Positions 43,624 to 55,680 of a DNA stretch of 64,000 nucleotides are shown piece by piece. The notes below the pieces were generated by a model. It was not told the DNA's origin, made no database searches, and saw nothing but the letters and a program-made list of their open reading frames with translations. A program made the translations under genes and the position numbers. The stretch lies in NCBI RefSeq assembly GCF_031755915.1, contig NC_083388.1, forward strand, positions 14,148,501 through 14,212,500. The letters are read 5' to 3'. Origin of the DNA: Ziziphus jujuba (Eukaryota > Streptophyta > Magnoliopsida > Rosales > Rhamnaceae). Position 1 is the first letter of the stretch. Each line of letters starts with the position of its first letter.

Positions 43624-45461
43624 ACATCAAAAGGATGAAGTCAAGCTAATGACTTTAAACAAGCGCTCTTGGGAGGCAACCCAAATTTCTTTTTTTTACC
43701 TTATATTTATCTATTTATTTTAGTTGTTTTTAGTTGTTTTCTTGTTTTTTAGGTTGTTTTGATGTGTTTTGTTTGAGTTTTTGCAAGGTTTTAAGATGTT
43801 TAGGTGTAAAAGAGCAAAAGACGAATGTTGAGAATTTCAAGTCTAAAGTTAGGTTTTTGGAGTATAACCACCTTGAATATGCATTGGAGTACATCAAATT
43901 GTATGGATACATGCCCTTCTTTTTGGCCGCGTGGTGTGTAGGAAAAATGCAACATGTAGGTTTTTCTCAAGTTTTCACATTACGAGGAACATTCCATGTC
44001 TTCAAAGGGGAGTATTCTTTACCTTTTATTTACTTTTGCTTTATTTTATGTTTTTCACAATGAGGACATTGTTCATTTTAAGTTTGGGGGTGAAAAGCAT
44101 GCTTTGCATCTTTTAAATCTTGTCCATTTAAGTGTTTTTATAAGTTTTCAAAAATGTTAGTTTTACTTTTTATTTTCCTTCATTATTAAAAAAAAAAATT
44201 GTTTTTGTGGTGTTTTCTTAAGTACTTTAATGAGCCAATGATAAGACTATGATTGAAAATAAATTGGTTTTTAGATGGTGGATTTGTTTTTGTGTATGCT
44301 TAAATGCTTGAATTTATCTTCACATATTGTTACTTTCAATAAATTTTGAGCACATAATCAATAATGCATAATTTAGATTGTGTTTTGAAGAAGGTTTGCA
44401 TGAATTAGAGTACTTTATTATTAATTGAACGCTAGAACTTGCTTGATTATTGCTTGAGGCGAAATCCTTGGTGAATGCATTACTAAGAACATGATTTAGG
44501 CCATCTTTGTTTAAGTTTGAGCCTTTCAAGCCAACCTAATACATTATCTTCCACTAGTACCTTATTTGAGCCTTTAGGATGCATAAAGATGTATTAGAGC
44601 ATTTTCTTCATTAAAGCACATTTACTTACCCTTTTTTAGCCTTAAATTTCTTTTTCCTACCTTGAACATACTACAAAGAGAGCTTTAATTGAATTGATAT
44701 GAATATATGCTTGTGAGCTTGTTTGAGTGTTGAAAAAAAAAAAAAAAGGAAAAAAAAAAAGTTTGGAGGTTAAGTATTTGGTGAATTTGGCTCTAGTATG
44801 CATTTTTGTGTAAATTAGAGGTTTGAATGTGCAATAAGAAGAAAAATAAGTTTGGGGGTTTAGTGGAAAAGAAAAAAAAAAGAAATAAAGAAAGAATATG
44901 TGTGATTTGAAGAATGTATGCACAATAAAAAGGAGAAAAAGGATATTGAAATTGAAGTTAAAATAAGAAAAGAAGTTCTAATAAAGAAACAAATTTTACA
45001 AGTAATTTATTCATTGATATTTAATTTTAGCTTTCTTTCTTTGATTTATTATATCCTATCCTTTTCTTTCTTTAGCCTTATCCATTAGCCTTAACAATAG
45101 AAACCATGAAGTCCTAATGATTTAAGGTGGTGCATTAACCTACATTAGCGGAGAGTGATAATTAAGTCAAGCATATGGTAGTTCATACTTTATTATCAAT
45201 TTCTAATTCTTGTAAATTTATTCAAGCATATGATAATTAAGTGTATAAATTGATTTCCACACACACACATTGGAAGTATCATATATGTGGATAGAATATA
45301 AGGTATTGAGTTACATAATTACTTTGAAACCATTTGAAAAGTCATATGTTATACAATCTTTGAGGCACCTCATTAAAGTATCTTATGTTCTTTAAATAAC
45401 ATTTTATTTTCTTATTCTTTTTCTTTGCTAGGGACTAGCAAATCTTAAGTTTGGGCGTATT
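43624..45461 (+). other. H 3' internal region, first copy
   Basis: Non-coding or weakly coding. It contains gaagtcaagctaatgac...ggaggcaacccaaat (43638-43685), the motif shared with element I; aagtttgggggtg at 44080-44093; A-rich runs (44188-44197, 44735-44765); and at the end aagtttgggcgtatt just before LTR 2, the position of the polypurine tract. A 109-codon frame at 43734-44063 has no recognisable domain. Confidence 0.75.
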
Positions 45462-47203
45462 TGTTAGGTCTAGAATATTGATGATTTTATGCCATATTTA
45501 TAGCTTAATATTTGTTAGTTTGTGTTAATTTGTTATGGAAAGATACTTAATTATGTATTTTTCTTAATCTAGGTGAAAGAGGAAGAATTTTAAGAAAACA
45601 ACCATAAAGATGGATTCCTTGGGTCGAATTATGGTGGGAAGCAAGATTTGAGCTGGAACGGACTAAGCATTAAAAAGATTCCAAAAAGATACCTTGAAGA
45701 TTCCATAAAGATTCTATCGGGAATTTCATGATGGAAGTGGATGTCATATGAATCATCACGATCTGAGGATTTCAAATGTCTCATTATTTTTGGATTTCGA
45801 GGTGCGAGCAAAGAGTTATCATCATTTAAAGTTTGGAATTTATAAGAAGGAATATTCTAGTTAAATCTCCACCATTGATCAAAAGAGGGAATCAAGGCAA
45901 TTTGAGGGCCAAGATAAAAACAAGTGGCAATAATTGGTTAATTTATCATTAATGAGGCACATGTCATGTCACATGCTTCATTAAGGGTAAATTAGACTAA
46001 TTAACTATTTTTTTAGGAGGAATTAGATAAAAGGAAAGTAGTAGAGAGCAAGTAATATACAGTTTCCTTTTTGCATATGAATTTCGTCGAACCCCTTTCA
46101 TGGCCTAAAAAATGTATCTTCCAAGACTCCCACATTGAAAATAAAGAGAGAAAAAGATTCCCAAGGTCCTATATATATAGCCCCCACCACATTGAAGGAA
46201 GATATACAAGTTTAGAGAGTTATTTAAGAGCTTTTAGGAGGCTTAAATAGAAACAAACCAAATTTTGGGAGTTTCTAAGATTCTCTTAAGGGTTCTAGGG
46301 TTTTAAAGTTTTAGAGTTTTAGAAGATCAATTGGAGAGCTTGGAGGAGGCAGAGAGACGTGGGCTTGCTTGGAGAAGAAGACTACGACTTTGAGAGCTCT
46401 TGGAGGAGAATTTCTTCAATAGTTTTTATTCTCTTTTCCTTTCTCTTTAATTGTGAATCTTATTATTTTTAATAATTATGGATGTTCAAATTATTTTTAC
46501 CATGAACTAATTTTCATAGCTAGGGCTATGATGTAGCCTTAACTATGAAGGTTTAATTATTTTAATATATGTTGAGTTTTATTTAATTAGTAATATGTTT
46601 TGTTAATAAATCATTGGTATACTTAATGCTTTCATAGGGCGGAAGGAATGAATGATTTTGATAATATTTGAGCTTGGAAAAGGATAATATTATGGATCTC
46701 CAATGATTTACATGAATGCATAATTGATTGGAAAATAGTTATGTCTCATGCCATATTATTTGCTTAATCTATGCTTGATGAATTTGCATGATTTAATTTA
46801 TAGGCCGGAAGGAATAAATTAGGTTATGTGAATATTATCAATTGTGAGTGGAAACTACTTTTGATTAATTTTGTGATTACGTGTGGTTAACAAAATTACT
46901 AGTTAATTAAATTCACATATTTAAGTAATTAAATTGGAATAGTTAGTGGTGAAATCAAATGCCCTAGTATTCATAATTATTCAATTCTCTCTCTTACTTG
47001 AAATTGATCTAATTTTAATTGATTGCTTTTGTTTAATTTAGTTTATTTAGTTTTCAATTGCCATCTTAAATTTTAGTTCAAATATTATCAAAACCTAATT
47101 ATCTTTGGTACTTAATACTTAATCCCTTGGGTACGACAACCCTATTTTTCCACTTTATTACTTGAAAACGATTCATGCACTTGCGAGTTGATTTTACACA
47201 TCA
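45462..47203 (+). repeat. H LTR 2 (shared middle LTR)
   Basis: 1742 bp. Its left side is preceded by the H polypurine region and its right side is followed by the tRNA-Asp primer site, so it is at once 3' LTR of copy 1 and 5' LTR of copy 2. It carries LTR 1-type bases at all the sites I compared from position 194 onward, and the LTR 3-type base at position 86. Confidence 0.95.
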
Positions 47204-47209
47204 AGTTTT

Positions 47210-47227
47210 TGGCGCCGTTGCCGGGGA
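47210..47227 (+). other. Primer-binding site of H, second copy (tRNA-Asp)
   Basis: Identical to the site at 41968-41985 and exactly 5242 bp from it. Confidence 0.88.
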
Positions 47228-47578
47228 TTAAGGCATTAATATTAATTCGGATTGGGTTTAGTAGTACTTTGAACATTGTTTTCTTATTTTAAATTTTTAT
47301 ATTTATTTCTTAATTTTGGTTTTAGTGTTGCATGCTAGGGTTTTAATTCTTTGCTTGTTTGGCCAACTTGCTTTGAATTTTTAATACTTATTTTAAATTT
47401 ATTGGTGTCTAGGTTAAAAGTTATGCATACTTAGGATTTTTTCTTATTTTCAACTTTTGTTTATCTTTATTATTTTCAATTTTAGTTTGTATACTAGGTT
47501 TAATTTTAATTGTTTGCTTGACAAACTTGCAATTAATTTTAACCTTTGTTTTGTTAGTGTTTTCTTTTTAGGAAAATC

Positions 47579-48865
47579 ATGGAATATCAAGCTTATGGTC
47601 ATCAACCTTATTGGGATTATGGGGAGCCAACTAGTTCTCCAAGTGAAAATTTTATCGAGTTACAAAAGAATCTTGCTATGATGTCTAAACTCGTTGCAAA
47701 TTTTAGAGTTCAAGCTGTACCTTGTGAATGGTGTGGAGTAAATCACTCAAGTGAAAATTGTCAAGTGGGGAATTCTTTTGCTTCAGAAGACTCAATTGAA
47801 GACTTATCAAGAAGAAGACAATATAATCAAGTTGCAAATTTTGGGATTCAAGCTATAACATGTCAATGGTGTGGAGGCAAACATTTAAGTGAACATTGTC
47901 AAGTGGGAAATCCTTTTGCTCCGGAGGAGCCATTCGAAGACTTTCCCAACACATATAATTCTGGATGGAGTGATCGACAAAGTTATTCAAGGTATGACAA
48001 TTCAGATCTTTCAAGTTATCAAGTGAGCACATCTTTGATCGAGTGTATGGAAAGGCATAGGGAAACATTTTCTAAATGTTATGATGCGATTGGCAAGTTG
48101 CAAAATCAATATTCTCCAAGTACAAACTTTCAAGTTCAATTGGAGCAATCAATGACAACTTTTTCACAAGGATCCCAAGAAGACTTGGAAACTAACATGG
48201 AGATTACTTGTAATAAGCAAGTTGATGAATTTGAATCCTTTCAAGAGCCACATAATGATGACAAATTTGAGGAATATGAAGAGGTGTCTATAAGGAGTGA
48301 AATGCAGCAAGAATCTTCAATTTTGGATAATTTTAATGAGGTACACACACATGACCAAGATTGCCCACCACAAGAAGTTTCCCAACGCACTATCACTAGT
48401 TCATGGGAATTTTCTAATTTTCCTTCAAATTCATTACAAAAAGGGCTTAAGGATCATGAAGAGGATAAGTCAAGGAATCAATCAAGCCAAAAGTTGGCCA
48501 AATCCGATGAGGATAAAGCTATGGCCGCACTTCAAGAAGATTGCTTACCAACAGAGGCTAAATCTCAACTTTTCAAGCCAAATATTGAACTTTCAAGAGC
48601 CCAAGATGTATATCCACGCTCCAAAAATGCAATTGAGGTTGAATGCATCCCAAAAGGAGACAAACAAAGCATTTTTGGACCTAAAAGAATCCAATCTACC
48701 GAAAAGAAAGTTCAATTCATGCTTTTAGTTCGAATTGAGACTTATATAGGACAAGGAGTTAAAAGTTTGCTAAGGCCACAAGATTATCATCATGCACAAT
48801 TTCCATATCATAAGCTTGGACAATATTATGAGGATGACATCATTTATATATTTAATCCAGGTTGA
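47579..48865 (+). CDS. H gag-like protein, second copy
   Basis: 428 codons with the same translation as 42337-43623 throughout, including both CX2CX3HX4C motifs. Not even a silent change was seen, so the duplication is recent relative to the divergence of the outer LTRs. Confidence 0.75.
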   Translation: MEYQAYGHQPYWDYGEPTSSPSENFIELQKNLAMMSKLVANFRVQAVPCEWCGVNHSSENCQVGNSFASEDSIEDLSRRRQYNQVANFGIQAITCQWCGGKHLSEHCQVGNPFAPEEPFEDFPNTYNSGWSDRQSYSRYDNSDLSSYQVSTSLIECMERHRETFSKCYDAIGKLQNQYSPSTNFQVQLEQSMTTFSQGSQEDLETNMEITCNKQVDEFESFQEPHNDDKFEEYEEVSIRSEMQQESSILDNFNEVHTHDQDCPPQEVSQRTITSSWEFSNFPSNSLQKGLKDHEEDKSRNQSSQKLAKSDEDKAMAALQEDCLPTEAKSQLFKPNIELSRAQDVYPRSKNAIEVECIPKGDKQSIFGPKRIQSTEKKVQFMLLVRIETYIGQGVKSLLRPQDYHHAQFPYHKLGQYYEDDIIYIFNPG

Positions 48866-50703
48866 ACATCAAAAGGATGAAGTCAAGCTAATGACTTTAA
48901 ACAAGCGCTCTTGGGAGGCAACCCAAATTTCTTTTTTTTACCTTATATTTATCTATTTATTTTAGTTGTTTTTAGTTGTTTTCTTGTTTTTTAGGTTGTT
49001 TTGATGTGTTTTGTTTGAGTTTTTGCAAGGTTTTAAGATGTTTAGGTGTAAAAGAGCAAAAGACGAATGTTGAGAATTTCAAGTCTAAAGTTAGGTTTTT
49101 GGAGTATAACCACCTTGAATATGCATTGGAGTACATCAAATTGTATGGATACATGCCCTTCTTTTTGGCCGCGTGGTGTGTAGGAAAAATGCAACATGTA
49201 GGTTTTTCTCAAGTTTTCACATTACGAGGAACATTCCATGTCTTCAAAGGGGAGTATTCTTTACCTTTTATTTACTTTTGCTTTATTTTATGTTTTTCAC
49301 AATGAGGACATTGTTCATTTTAAGTTTGGGGGTGAAAAGCATGCTTTGCATCTTTTAAATCTTGTCCATTTAAGTGTTTTTATAAGTTTTCAAAAATGTT
49401 AGTTTTACTTTTTATTTTCCTTCATTATTAAAAAAAAAAATTGTTTTTGTGGTGTTTTCTTAAGTACTTTAATGAGCCAATGATAAGACTATGATTGAAA
49501 ATAAATTGGTTTTTAGATGGTGGATTTGTTTTTGTGTATGCTTAAATGCTTGAATTTATCTTCACATATTGTTACTTTCAATAAATTTTGAGCACATAAT
49601 CAATAATGCATAATTTAGATTGTGTTTTGAAGAAGGTTTGCATGAATTAGAGTACTTTATTATTAATTGAACGCTAGAACTTGCTTGATTATTGCTTGAG
49701 GCGAAATCCTTGGTGAATGCATTACTAAGAACATGATTTAGGCCATCTTTGTTTAAGTTTGAGCCTTTCAAGCCAACCTAATACATTATCTTCCACTAGT
49801 ACCTTATTTGAGCCTTTAGGATGCATAAAGATGTATTAGAGCATTTTCTTCATTAAAGCACATTTACTTACCCTTTTTTAGCCTTAAATTTCTTTTTCCT
49901 ACCTTGAACATACTACAAAGAGAGCTTTAATTGAATTGATATGAATATATGCTTGTGAGCTTGTTTGAGTGTTGAAAAAAAAAAAAAAAGGAAAAAAAAA
50001 AAGTTTGGAGGTTAAGTATTTGGTGAATTTGGCTCTAGTATGCATTTTTGTGTAAATTAGAGGTTTGAATGTGCAATAAGAAGAAAAATAAGTTTGGGGG
50101 TTTAGTGGAAAAGAAAAAAAAAAGAAATAAAGAAAGAATATGTGTGATTTGAAGAATGTATGCACAATAAAAAGGAGAAAAAGGATATTGAAATTGAAGT
50201 TAAAATAAGAAAAGAAGTTCTAATAAAGAAACAAATTTTACAAGTAATTTATTCATTGATATTTAATTTTAGCTTTCTTTCTTTGATTTATTATATCCTA
50301 TCCTTTTCTTTCTTTAGCCTTATCCATTAGCCTTAACAATAGAAACCATGAAGTCCTAATGATTTAAGGTGGTGCATTAACCTACATTAGCGGAGAGTGA
50401 TAATTAAGTCAAGCATATGGTAGTTCATACTTTATTATCAATTTCTAATTCTTGTAAATTTATTCAAGCATATGATAATTAAGTGTATAAATTGATTTCC
50501 ACACACACACATTGGAAGTATCATATATGTGGATAGAATATAAGGTATTGAGTTACATAATTACTTTGAAACCATTTGAAAAGTCATATGTTATACAATC
50601 TTTGAGGCACCTCATTAAAGTATCTTATGTTCTTTAAATAACATTTTATTTTCTTATTCTTTTTCTTTGCTAGGGACTAGCAAATCTTAAGTTTGGGCGT
50701 ATT
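48866..50703 (+). other. H 3' internal region, second copy
   Basis: Same content as 43624-45461 at the 5242-bp offset, ending aagtttgggcgtatt before LTR 3. Confidence 0.8.
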
Positions 50704-52445
50704 TGTTAGGTCTAGAATATTGATGATTTTATGCCATATTTATAGCTTAATATTTGTTAGTTTGTGTTAATTTGTTATGGAAAGATACTTAATTATGTAT
50801 TTTTCTTAATCTAGGTGAAAGAGGAAGAATTTTAAGAAAACAACCATAAAGATGGATTCCTTGGGTCGAATTATGGTGGGAAGCAAGATTTGAGCTCGAA
50901 CGGACTAAGCATTAAAAAGATTCCAAAAAGATACCTTGAAGATTCCATAAAGATTCTATTGGGAATTTCATGATGGAAGTGGATGTCATATGAATCATCA
51001 CGATCTGAGGATTTCAAATGTCTCATTATTTTTGGATTTCGAGGTGCGAGCAAAGAGTTATCATCATTTAAAGTTTGGAATTTATAAGAAGGAATATTCT
51101 AGTTAAATCTCCACCATTGATCAAAAGAGGGAATCAAGGCAATTTGAGGGCCAAGATAAAAACAAGTGGCAATAATTGGTTAATTTATAATTAATGAGGC
51201 ACATGTCATGTCACATGCTTCATTAAGGGTAAATTAGACTAATTAACTATTTTTTTAGGAGGAATTAGATAAAAGGAAAGTAGTAGAGAGCAAGTAATAT
51301 ACAGTTTCCTTTTTGCATATGAATTTCGTCCAACCCCTTTCATGGCCTAAAAAATGTATCTTCCAAGACTCCCACATTGAAAATAAAGAGAGAAAAAGAT
51401 TCCCAAGGTCCTATATATATAGCCCCCACCACATTGAAGGAAGATATACAAGTTTAGAGAGTTATTTAAGAGCTTTTAGGAGGCTTAAATAGAAACAAAC
51501 CAAATTTTGGGAGTTTCTAAGATTCTCTTAAGGGTTCTAGGGTTTTAAAGTTTTAGAGTTTTAGAAGATCAATTGGAGAGCTTGGAGGAGGCAGAGAGAC
51601 GTGGGCTTGCTTGGAGAAGAAGGCTACGACTTTGAGAGCTCTTGGAGGAGAATTTCTTCAATAGTTTTTATTCTCTTTTCCTTTCTCTTTAATTGTGAAT
51701 CTTATTATTTTTAATAATTATGGATGTTCAAATTATTTTTACCATGAACTAATTTTCATAGCTAGGGCTATGATGTATCCTTAACTATGAAGGTTTAATT
51801 ATTTTAATATATGTTGAGTTTTATTTAATTAGTAATATGTTTTGTTAATAAATCATTGGTATACTTAATGCTTTCATAGGCCGGAAGGAATGAATGATTT
51901 TGATAATATTTGAGCTTGGAAAAGGATAATATTATGGATCTCCAATGATTTACATGAATGCATAATTGATTGGAAAATAGTTATGTCTCATGCCATATTA
52001 TTTGCTTAATCTATGCTTGATGAATTTGCATGATTTAATTTATAGGCTGGAAGGAATAAATTAGGTTATGTGAATATTATCAATTGTGAGTGGAAACTAC
52101 TTTTGATTAATTTTGTGATTAAGTGTGGTTAACAAAATTGCTAGTTAATTAAATTCACATATTTAAGTAATTAAATTGGAATAGTTAGTGGTGAAGTCAA
52201 ATGCCCTAGTATTCATAATTATTCAATTCTCTCTCTTACTTGAAATTGATCTAATTTTAATTGATTGCTTTTGTTTAATTTAGTTTATTTAGTTTTCAAT
52301 TGCCATCTTAAATTTTAGTTCAAATATTATCAAAACCTAATTATCTTTGGTACTTAATACTTAATCCCTTGGGTACGACAACCCTATTTTTCCACTTTAT
52401 TACTTGAAAACGATTCGTGCACTTGCGAGTTGATTTTACACATCA
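50704..52445 (+). repeat. H LTR 3
   Basis: 1742 bp. It differs from LTR 2 at about 13 sites by eye, for example gagctcgaac for gagctggaac (50897), ctattggg for ctatcggg, and gtccaacc for gtcgaacc. It is followed by agtttttggatagg, not by a primer site, so it is the true right end. Confidence 0.93.
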
Positions 52446-52913
52446 AGTTTTTGGATAGGAAAGAGGACAAATTTGAGTATAAAAAATAAATGAAAACCAT
52501 GCTTGCTTGTTGGTGATCTTTCAAGGTTCTTTCATGGATTTTCAAATGCTAGTGTTCTATTTAGCTTGCTAATCTTGTCTTTATCTTTTTAATTTCCTTA
52601 AATTTTTATGTTTCAAACATTGAAGGCAAATGTTCATCTCACATTTGGGGGTGCATTTCAGTGTTTTGAAATGAATTCTTTAAGCATAAATGACCATCTT
52701 AGGCTTAGTATTTGTATTACATGTTGCGTTTAGTTTTTATTTTCTCTAATTAAATTTCTAAATCCAAATATATTTTGATTTGTTTTGTACGCTTTTAGGT
52801 CTATAAATATTCTATTTGGTAGAAATGGGTAATTTATTTATTTATTGTTTCTGGCTAAGTGATATGATAATCAATGATAATTTGAACTCTAAACTTGCAT
52901 AATCAATGCTTAA
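52446..52913 (+). other. Right flank of H, probably 3' part of element I
   Basis: No coding signal. It contains aaatgttcatctcacatttgggggtgcat (52630-52660, key run tttgggggtg), comparable to cattgttcattttaagtttgggggtg in H. This suits the 3' end of an Athila/Tat-like element interrupted by H. It ends where the CACTA terminus begins. Confidence 0.5.
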
Positions 52914-53414
52914 CACTACAAGAATCACGAAGATAGGAGAAGCAATTAATGCATCGTGCAAAATAAAAGTCGAAGCTTCACAAAGCATCACCCAATGTAG
53001 CATCGCTAAAACCACCAAAGAAAAGCCGACACTTTTAAAGCATCACCTAATTTCAAGAAAAGCCGACGCTTTTAGTAGAAAAAGCATCGCTAAATGTCCT
53101 GCTTCATTGACTATTTTAGTAGAAAAAGCATCGCTAAATGTCCTGCTTCATTGACTATTTTAGTAGAAAAAGCATCGCTAAATGTACTAGTGAAAAGCTG
53201 ATGCTTTTAGTAGAAAAGCTGATGCTTTTAGTATAAAAGCATTGCTAAATGTCCTTGAGAAAAGCCGATGTTTTTAATAAAAAGAGTCGGCTATTGTTCA
53301 AACTTTTAGTGACACTTTTTCTATTCAAAGCGTCAACTTTTCTCTAGTACATTTAGCGTGATACTTCTTCTACCAAAAGCATCGGTTTTTCTGCAAAACA
53401 TTTAATGATGCTTT
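52914..53414 (+). mobile_element. CACTA (En/Spm-type) transposon terminus, truncated
   Basis: Begins CACTACAAGAATCACG, the terminal inverted repeat start of plant CACTA elements. It is followed by about 0.45 kb of subterminal repeats built from motifs such as aaaagccgacgctttt and agcatcgctaaatgt in both orientations. A 44-bp unit is repeated in tandem from 53071 (next copies at 53115 and 53159). It is cut at 53414 by element K. No opposite terminus or transposase is in the window. The expected 3-bp duplication (taa at 52911-52913) cannot be confirmed. Confidence 0.82.
53071..53170 (+). repeat. 44-bp tandem repeat in the CACTA subterminal region
   Basis: Two full units and a partial third (starts 53071, 53115, 53159) beginning tttagtagaaaaagcatcgc. 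Confidence 0.9.
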
Positions 53415-54443
53415 TTATACGAACCTAGATCGACTCGCATCTAAACCCGTATTATATTAGTCCAAATCTCAATTAAGTTCAAGTTCTTATGGGAAAACCT
53501 TAACCTCTAACCAACTTGTGATTAGAAACCTTGGTATAATAAAGACACCATAATAGGTTATGGAAGTCCTATTGATAAGTCAAAACTAAAACACTCACTC
53601 TCTAATGGTGTTTTAGGTGTTCAAAGAGAACAAAGAGAATTCTATCTCACAATTTATTTTCTGAATAATATTGAAGGCTCATTCTCATTGAAAAATAACT
53701 TTTAAATAGGTTCAAGACATAAAACAATGAACCCTGGAAAGCTAAGACAAAACCAGCCATGCATGCTAGATTCCTAATGTGGCCGCAATTCTATTCATTT
53801 TCTAATCTAATTTTCGTTAATTAATTCTTTTATTTTGAATTAGGAATTAATTAATTTACAATGAAATAATAAAATAATAATTTTCCTAAGTTAATTAGTC
53901 CAGCAAAATAAATAAAAAAAACCAAAATAAAAGCTAGTTTTCTAAAACAAAAAATCAAAATCAAATTAGATTAATGATGATTCCCATACGTTGCCCTTGC
54001 TTGGAACAAAGAGAAAATGCCAACACAACAAAATACAGTAAAGCCAGTAACAAAAACGGCATTTTCGACCAATGAAGACTTCTATGTGCAAATCACCATT
54101 ATGGATGCTTTTGATTCTACCTTTTCTAAATTCCATGACCTCTTAATAATACTTATTGAATTCATGAAGTTTTAAATCAATCCTGTACTTCCTGGAGTCC
54201 ATATTCGTAGTAAAACAGCTACTTGGGTCTGTAACGACCTCCACTACTTGGATGCTTAAAATATGCTTTGTATCTTCGGCCATAAACAAGACTTTTTGAG
54301 AATTGATAACTCACTGTAGAAAGATAGCCAAGTCGTCCTTAAATCTCTTGGCTTGAGCCCTAATGATTAGCCCGGTCTTCATCCGTAACGGGTTAGCATC
54401 CCAACGAGTAATCGATTGTGCAAGTACGGGTGGATTCTCATCA
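53415..54443 (-). repeat. 3' LTR of element K
   Basis: 1029 bp, from ttatacgaacctaga (the terminal tg is changed to tt) to ggattctcatca. It is followed by the purine tract. The minus-strand integrase frame runs on into it until about 54311. Confidence 0.88.
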
Positions 54444-54456
54444 TTCCCCTCCTCTT

Positions 54457-55680
54457 GAAAAGGATTTTCCCTCAAATCAAAATCATCAACCACAGTAAAA
54501 GGAGATAAGTCAGAAATATTAAATGTACCACTAATATTATACTCACCTGGTAAATCAAGTTTATAAACATTTTCATTACTCCACTCCAAAATTTGAAATG
54601 GTCCATCGTCACACGACATAAGCTTTGACTTTTTTTGCTCGAAAAACCTCTCCTTCCTTAAGTGAAACAAAATATTTAGGTTAAAAAACAAGCTATTTTT
54701 GGCCTTGATTAGTATTCCTTGCATATTGCTCAATCCTCCTCTCAATACTTGCCCTAGTCTTTTCATAAATTTGCTTCACAAAATCAGCTTTTTGTTTTCT
54801 ATCTAGATTAGCATGTTCAGTTAAAGGTAAAGATGTTAAATCTAATGGAGTAAAAGGATTAAAAACATAAGCAATCTCATATGGTGTATATTTAGTAGCT
54901 GAATGCAAAGACCTATTATATGTAAATTCAACATGTGTCAAACATTCCTCCCATGTTATTAAATTCCTACTAATTAAAGCCTTTAACTTGAGTGTGTCCA
55001 TCAGTTTATGGATGATAAGTAGTTGAAAATAAAAGTTTAGTTCTTAACTTAACTCACAAAGTTTTCTAAACATAACTTAAGAACTTAGCATCCCTATCCA
55101 AAACAATTGTTCTAGACATACCATGGAACTTTACAATTTCTTTAAAGAATAAATTAGCAACATTAGATGCATCATCGGTTTTATTACATGTAATAAAATG
55201 TGCCATCTTAGAAAATCTATCCATAACAATAAATATTGAATCCTTACCTGTCCTTGACCTCGGTAAACCAAGAATAAAATCCATAGACATGTCCACCCAA
55301 GGAAAAGTAGAAATCGGCAAAGGATGATACAAACCATGCGGCTTCAATTTGAACTTGGCTTTTCAGCACTTCAAGCATCTTCGATGTATTTTCTCTATAT
55401 CTTTCTTCATGTTAGGCCAATAAAAATGTTCTTGCACCAAGGATAAAGTTTTTAAAATACCATAATGACCCATTAAACCAATACCATGACCTTCCCTCAC
55501 AAATGATTCCCTAATGCTACAATTAGGCACACAAAGTTGATTTTCCCTAAACAAATATCTCTCAAAGATGTAAAATTTATTAAACCCATGTTTTGTACAG
55601 CTCCTAAATATTTAACAAAGTCACATCATGGTTATAAAGTTCTTTCAATTGTTTAAATCCAAGCAATCTAGCATCTAAGG
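54457..55680 (-). pseudogene. Integrase pseudogene of element K
   Basis: Minus strand. It starts in the linker ([20 protein letters not shown], about 55690-55630), then FRENQLCVPNCSIRESFVRE and HG.GLMGHYG (55554-55470), WPNMKKDIEKI..RCLKC, and [14 protein letters not shown] (first catalytic aspartate). [11 protein letters not shown] and [12 protein letters not shown] (second aspartate, 55085) follow. Then come TWEECLTHVEFTYNRSLH (about 54960-54900), FNPFTPLDLTSLPL, and the C-terminal LHLRKERFFEQKKSKL with GPFQILEW and FNISDLSPF (54660-54500). Stops and shifts separate these parts. Unlike D, E and F, the C-terminal domain is not preceded by an RT scrap. Confidence 0.87.

Larger units (their letters stand above)
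40220..52445 (+). mobile_element. Element H: three-LTR tandem array of a non-autonomous retrotransposon
   Basis: LTRs at 40220-41961, 45462-47203 and 50704-52445, each 1742 bp. Internal regions at 41962-45461 and 47204-50703, each 3500 bp. The period is exactly 5242 bp. All open frames of the two internal regions have identical translations and I see no base difference. The outer flanks are agttt on both sides (40215-40219 and 52446-52450), read as the target duplication. The primer site matches tRNA-Asp. There is no RT, RNase H or integrase, so it depends on another element, plausibly an Athila/Tat relative such as I given the shared post-coding motif. Orientation follows the primer site and the gag-like frame. 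Confidence 0.93.

Noticed and set aside
43734..44063. 109-codon frame after the H gag-like gene (and its copy at 48976-49305)
   Set aside because: Cysteine- and phenylalanine-rich, no recognisable domain, and T-rich DNA gives such frames by chance. Its conservation between the copies only reflects the recent duplication.
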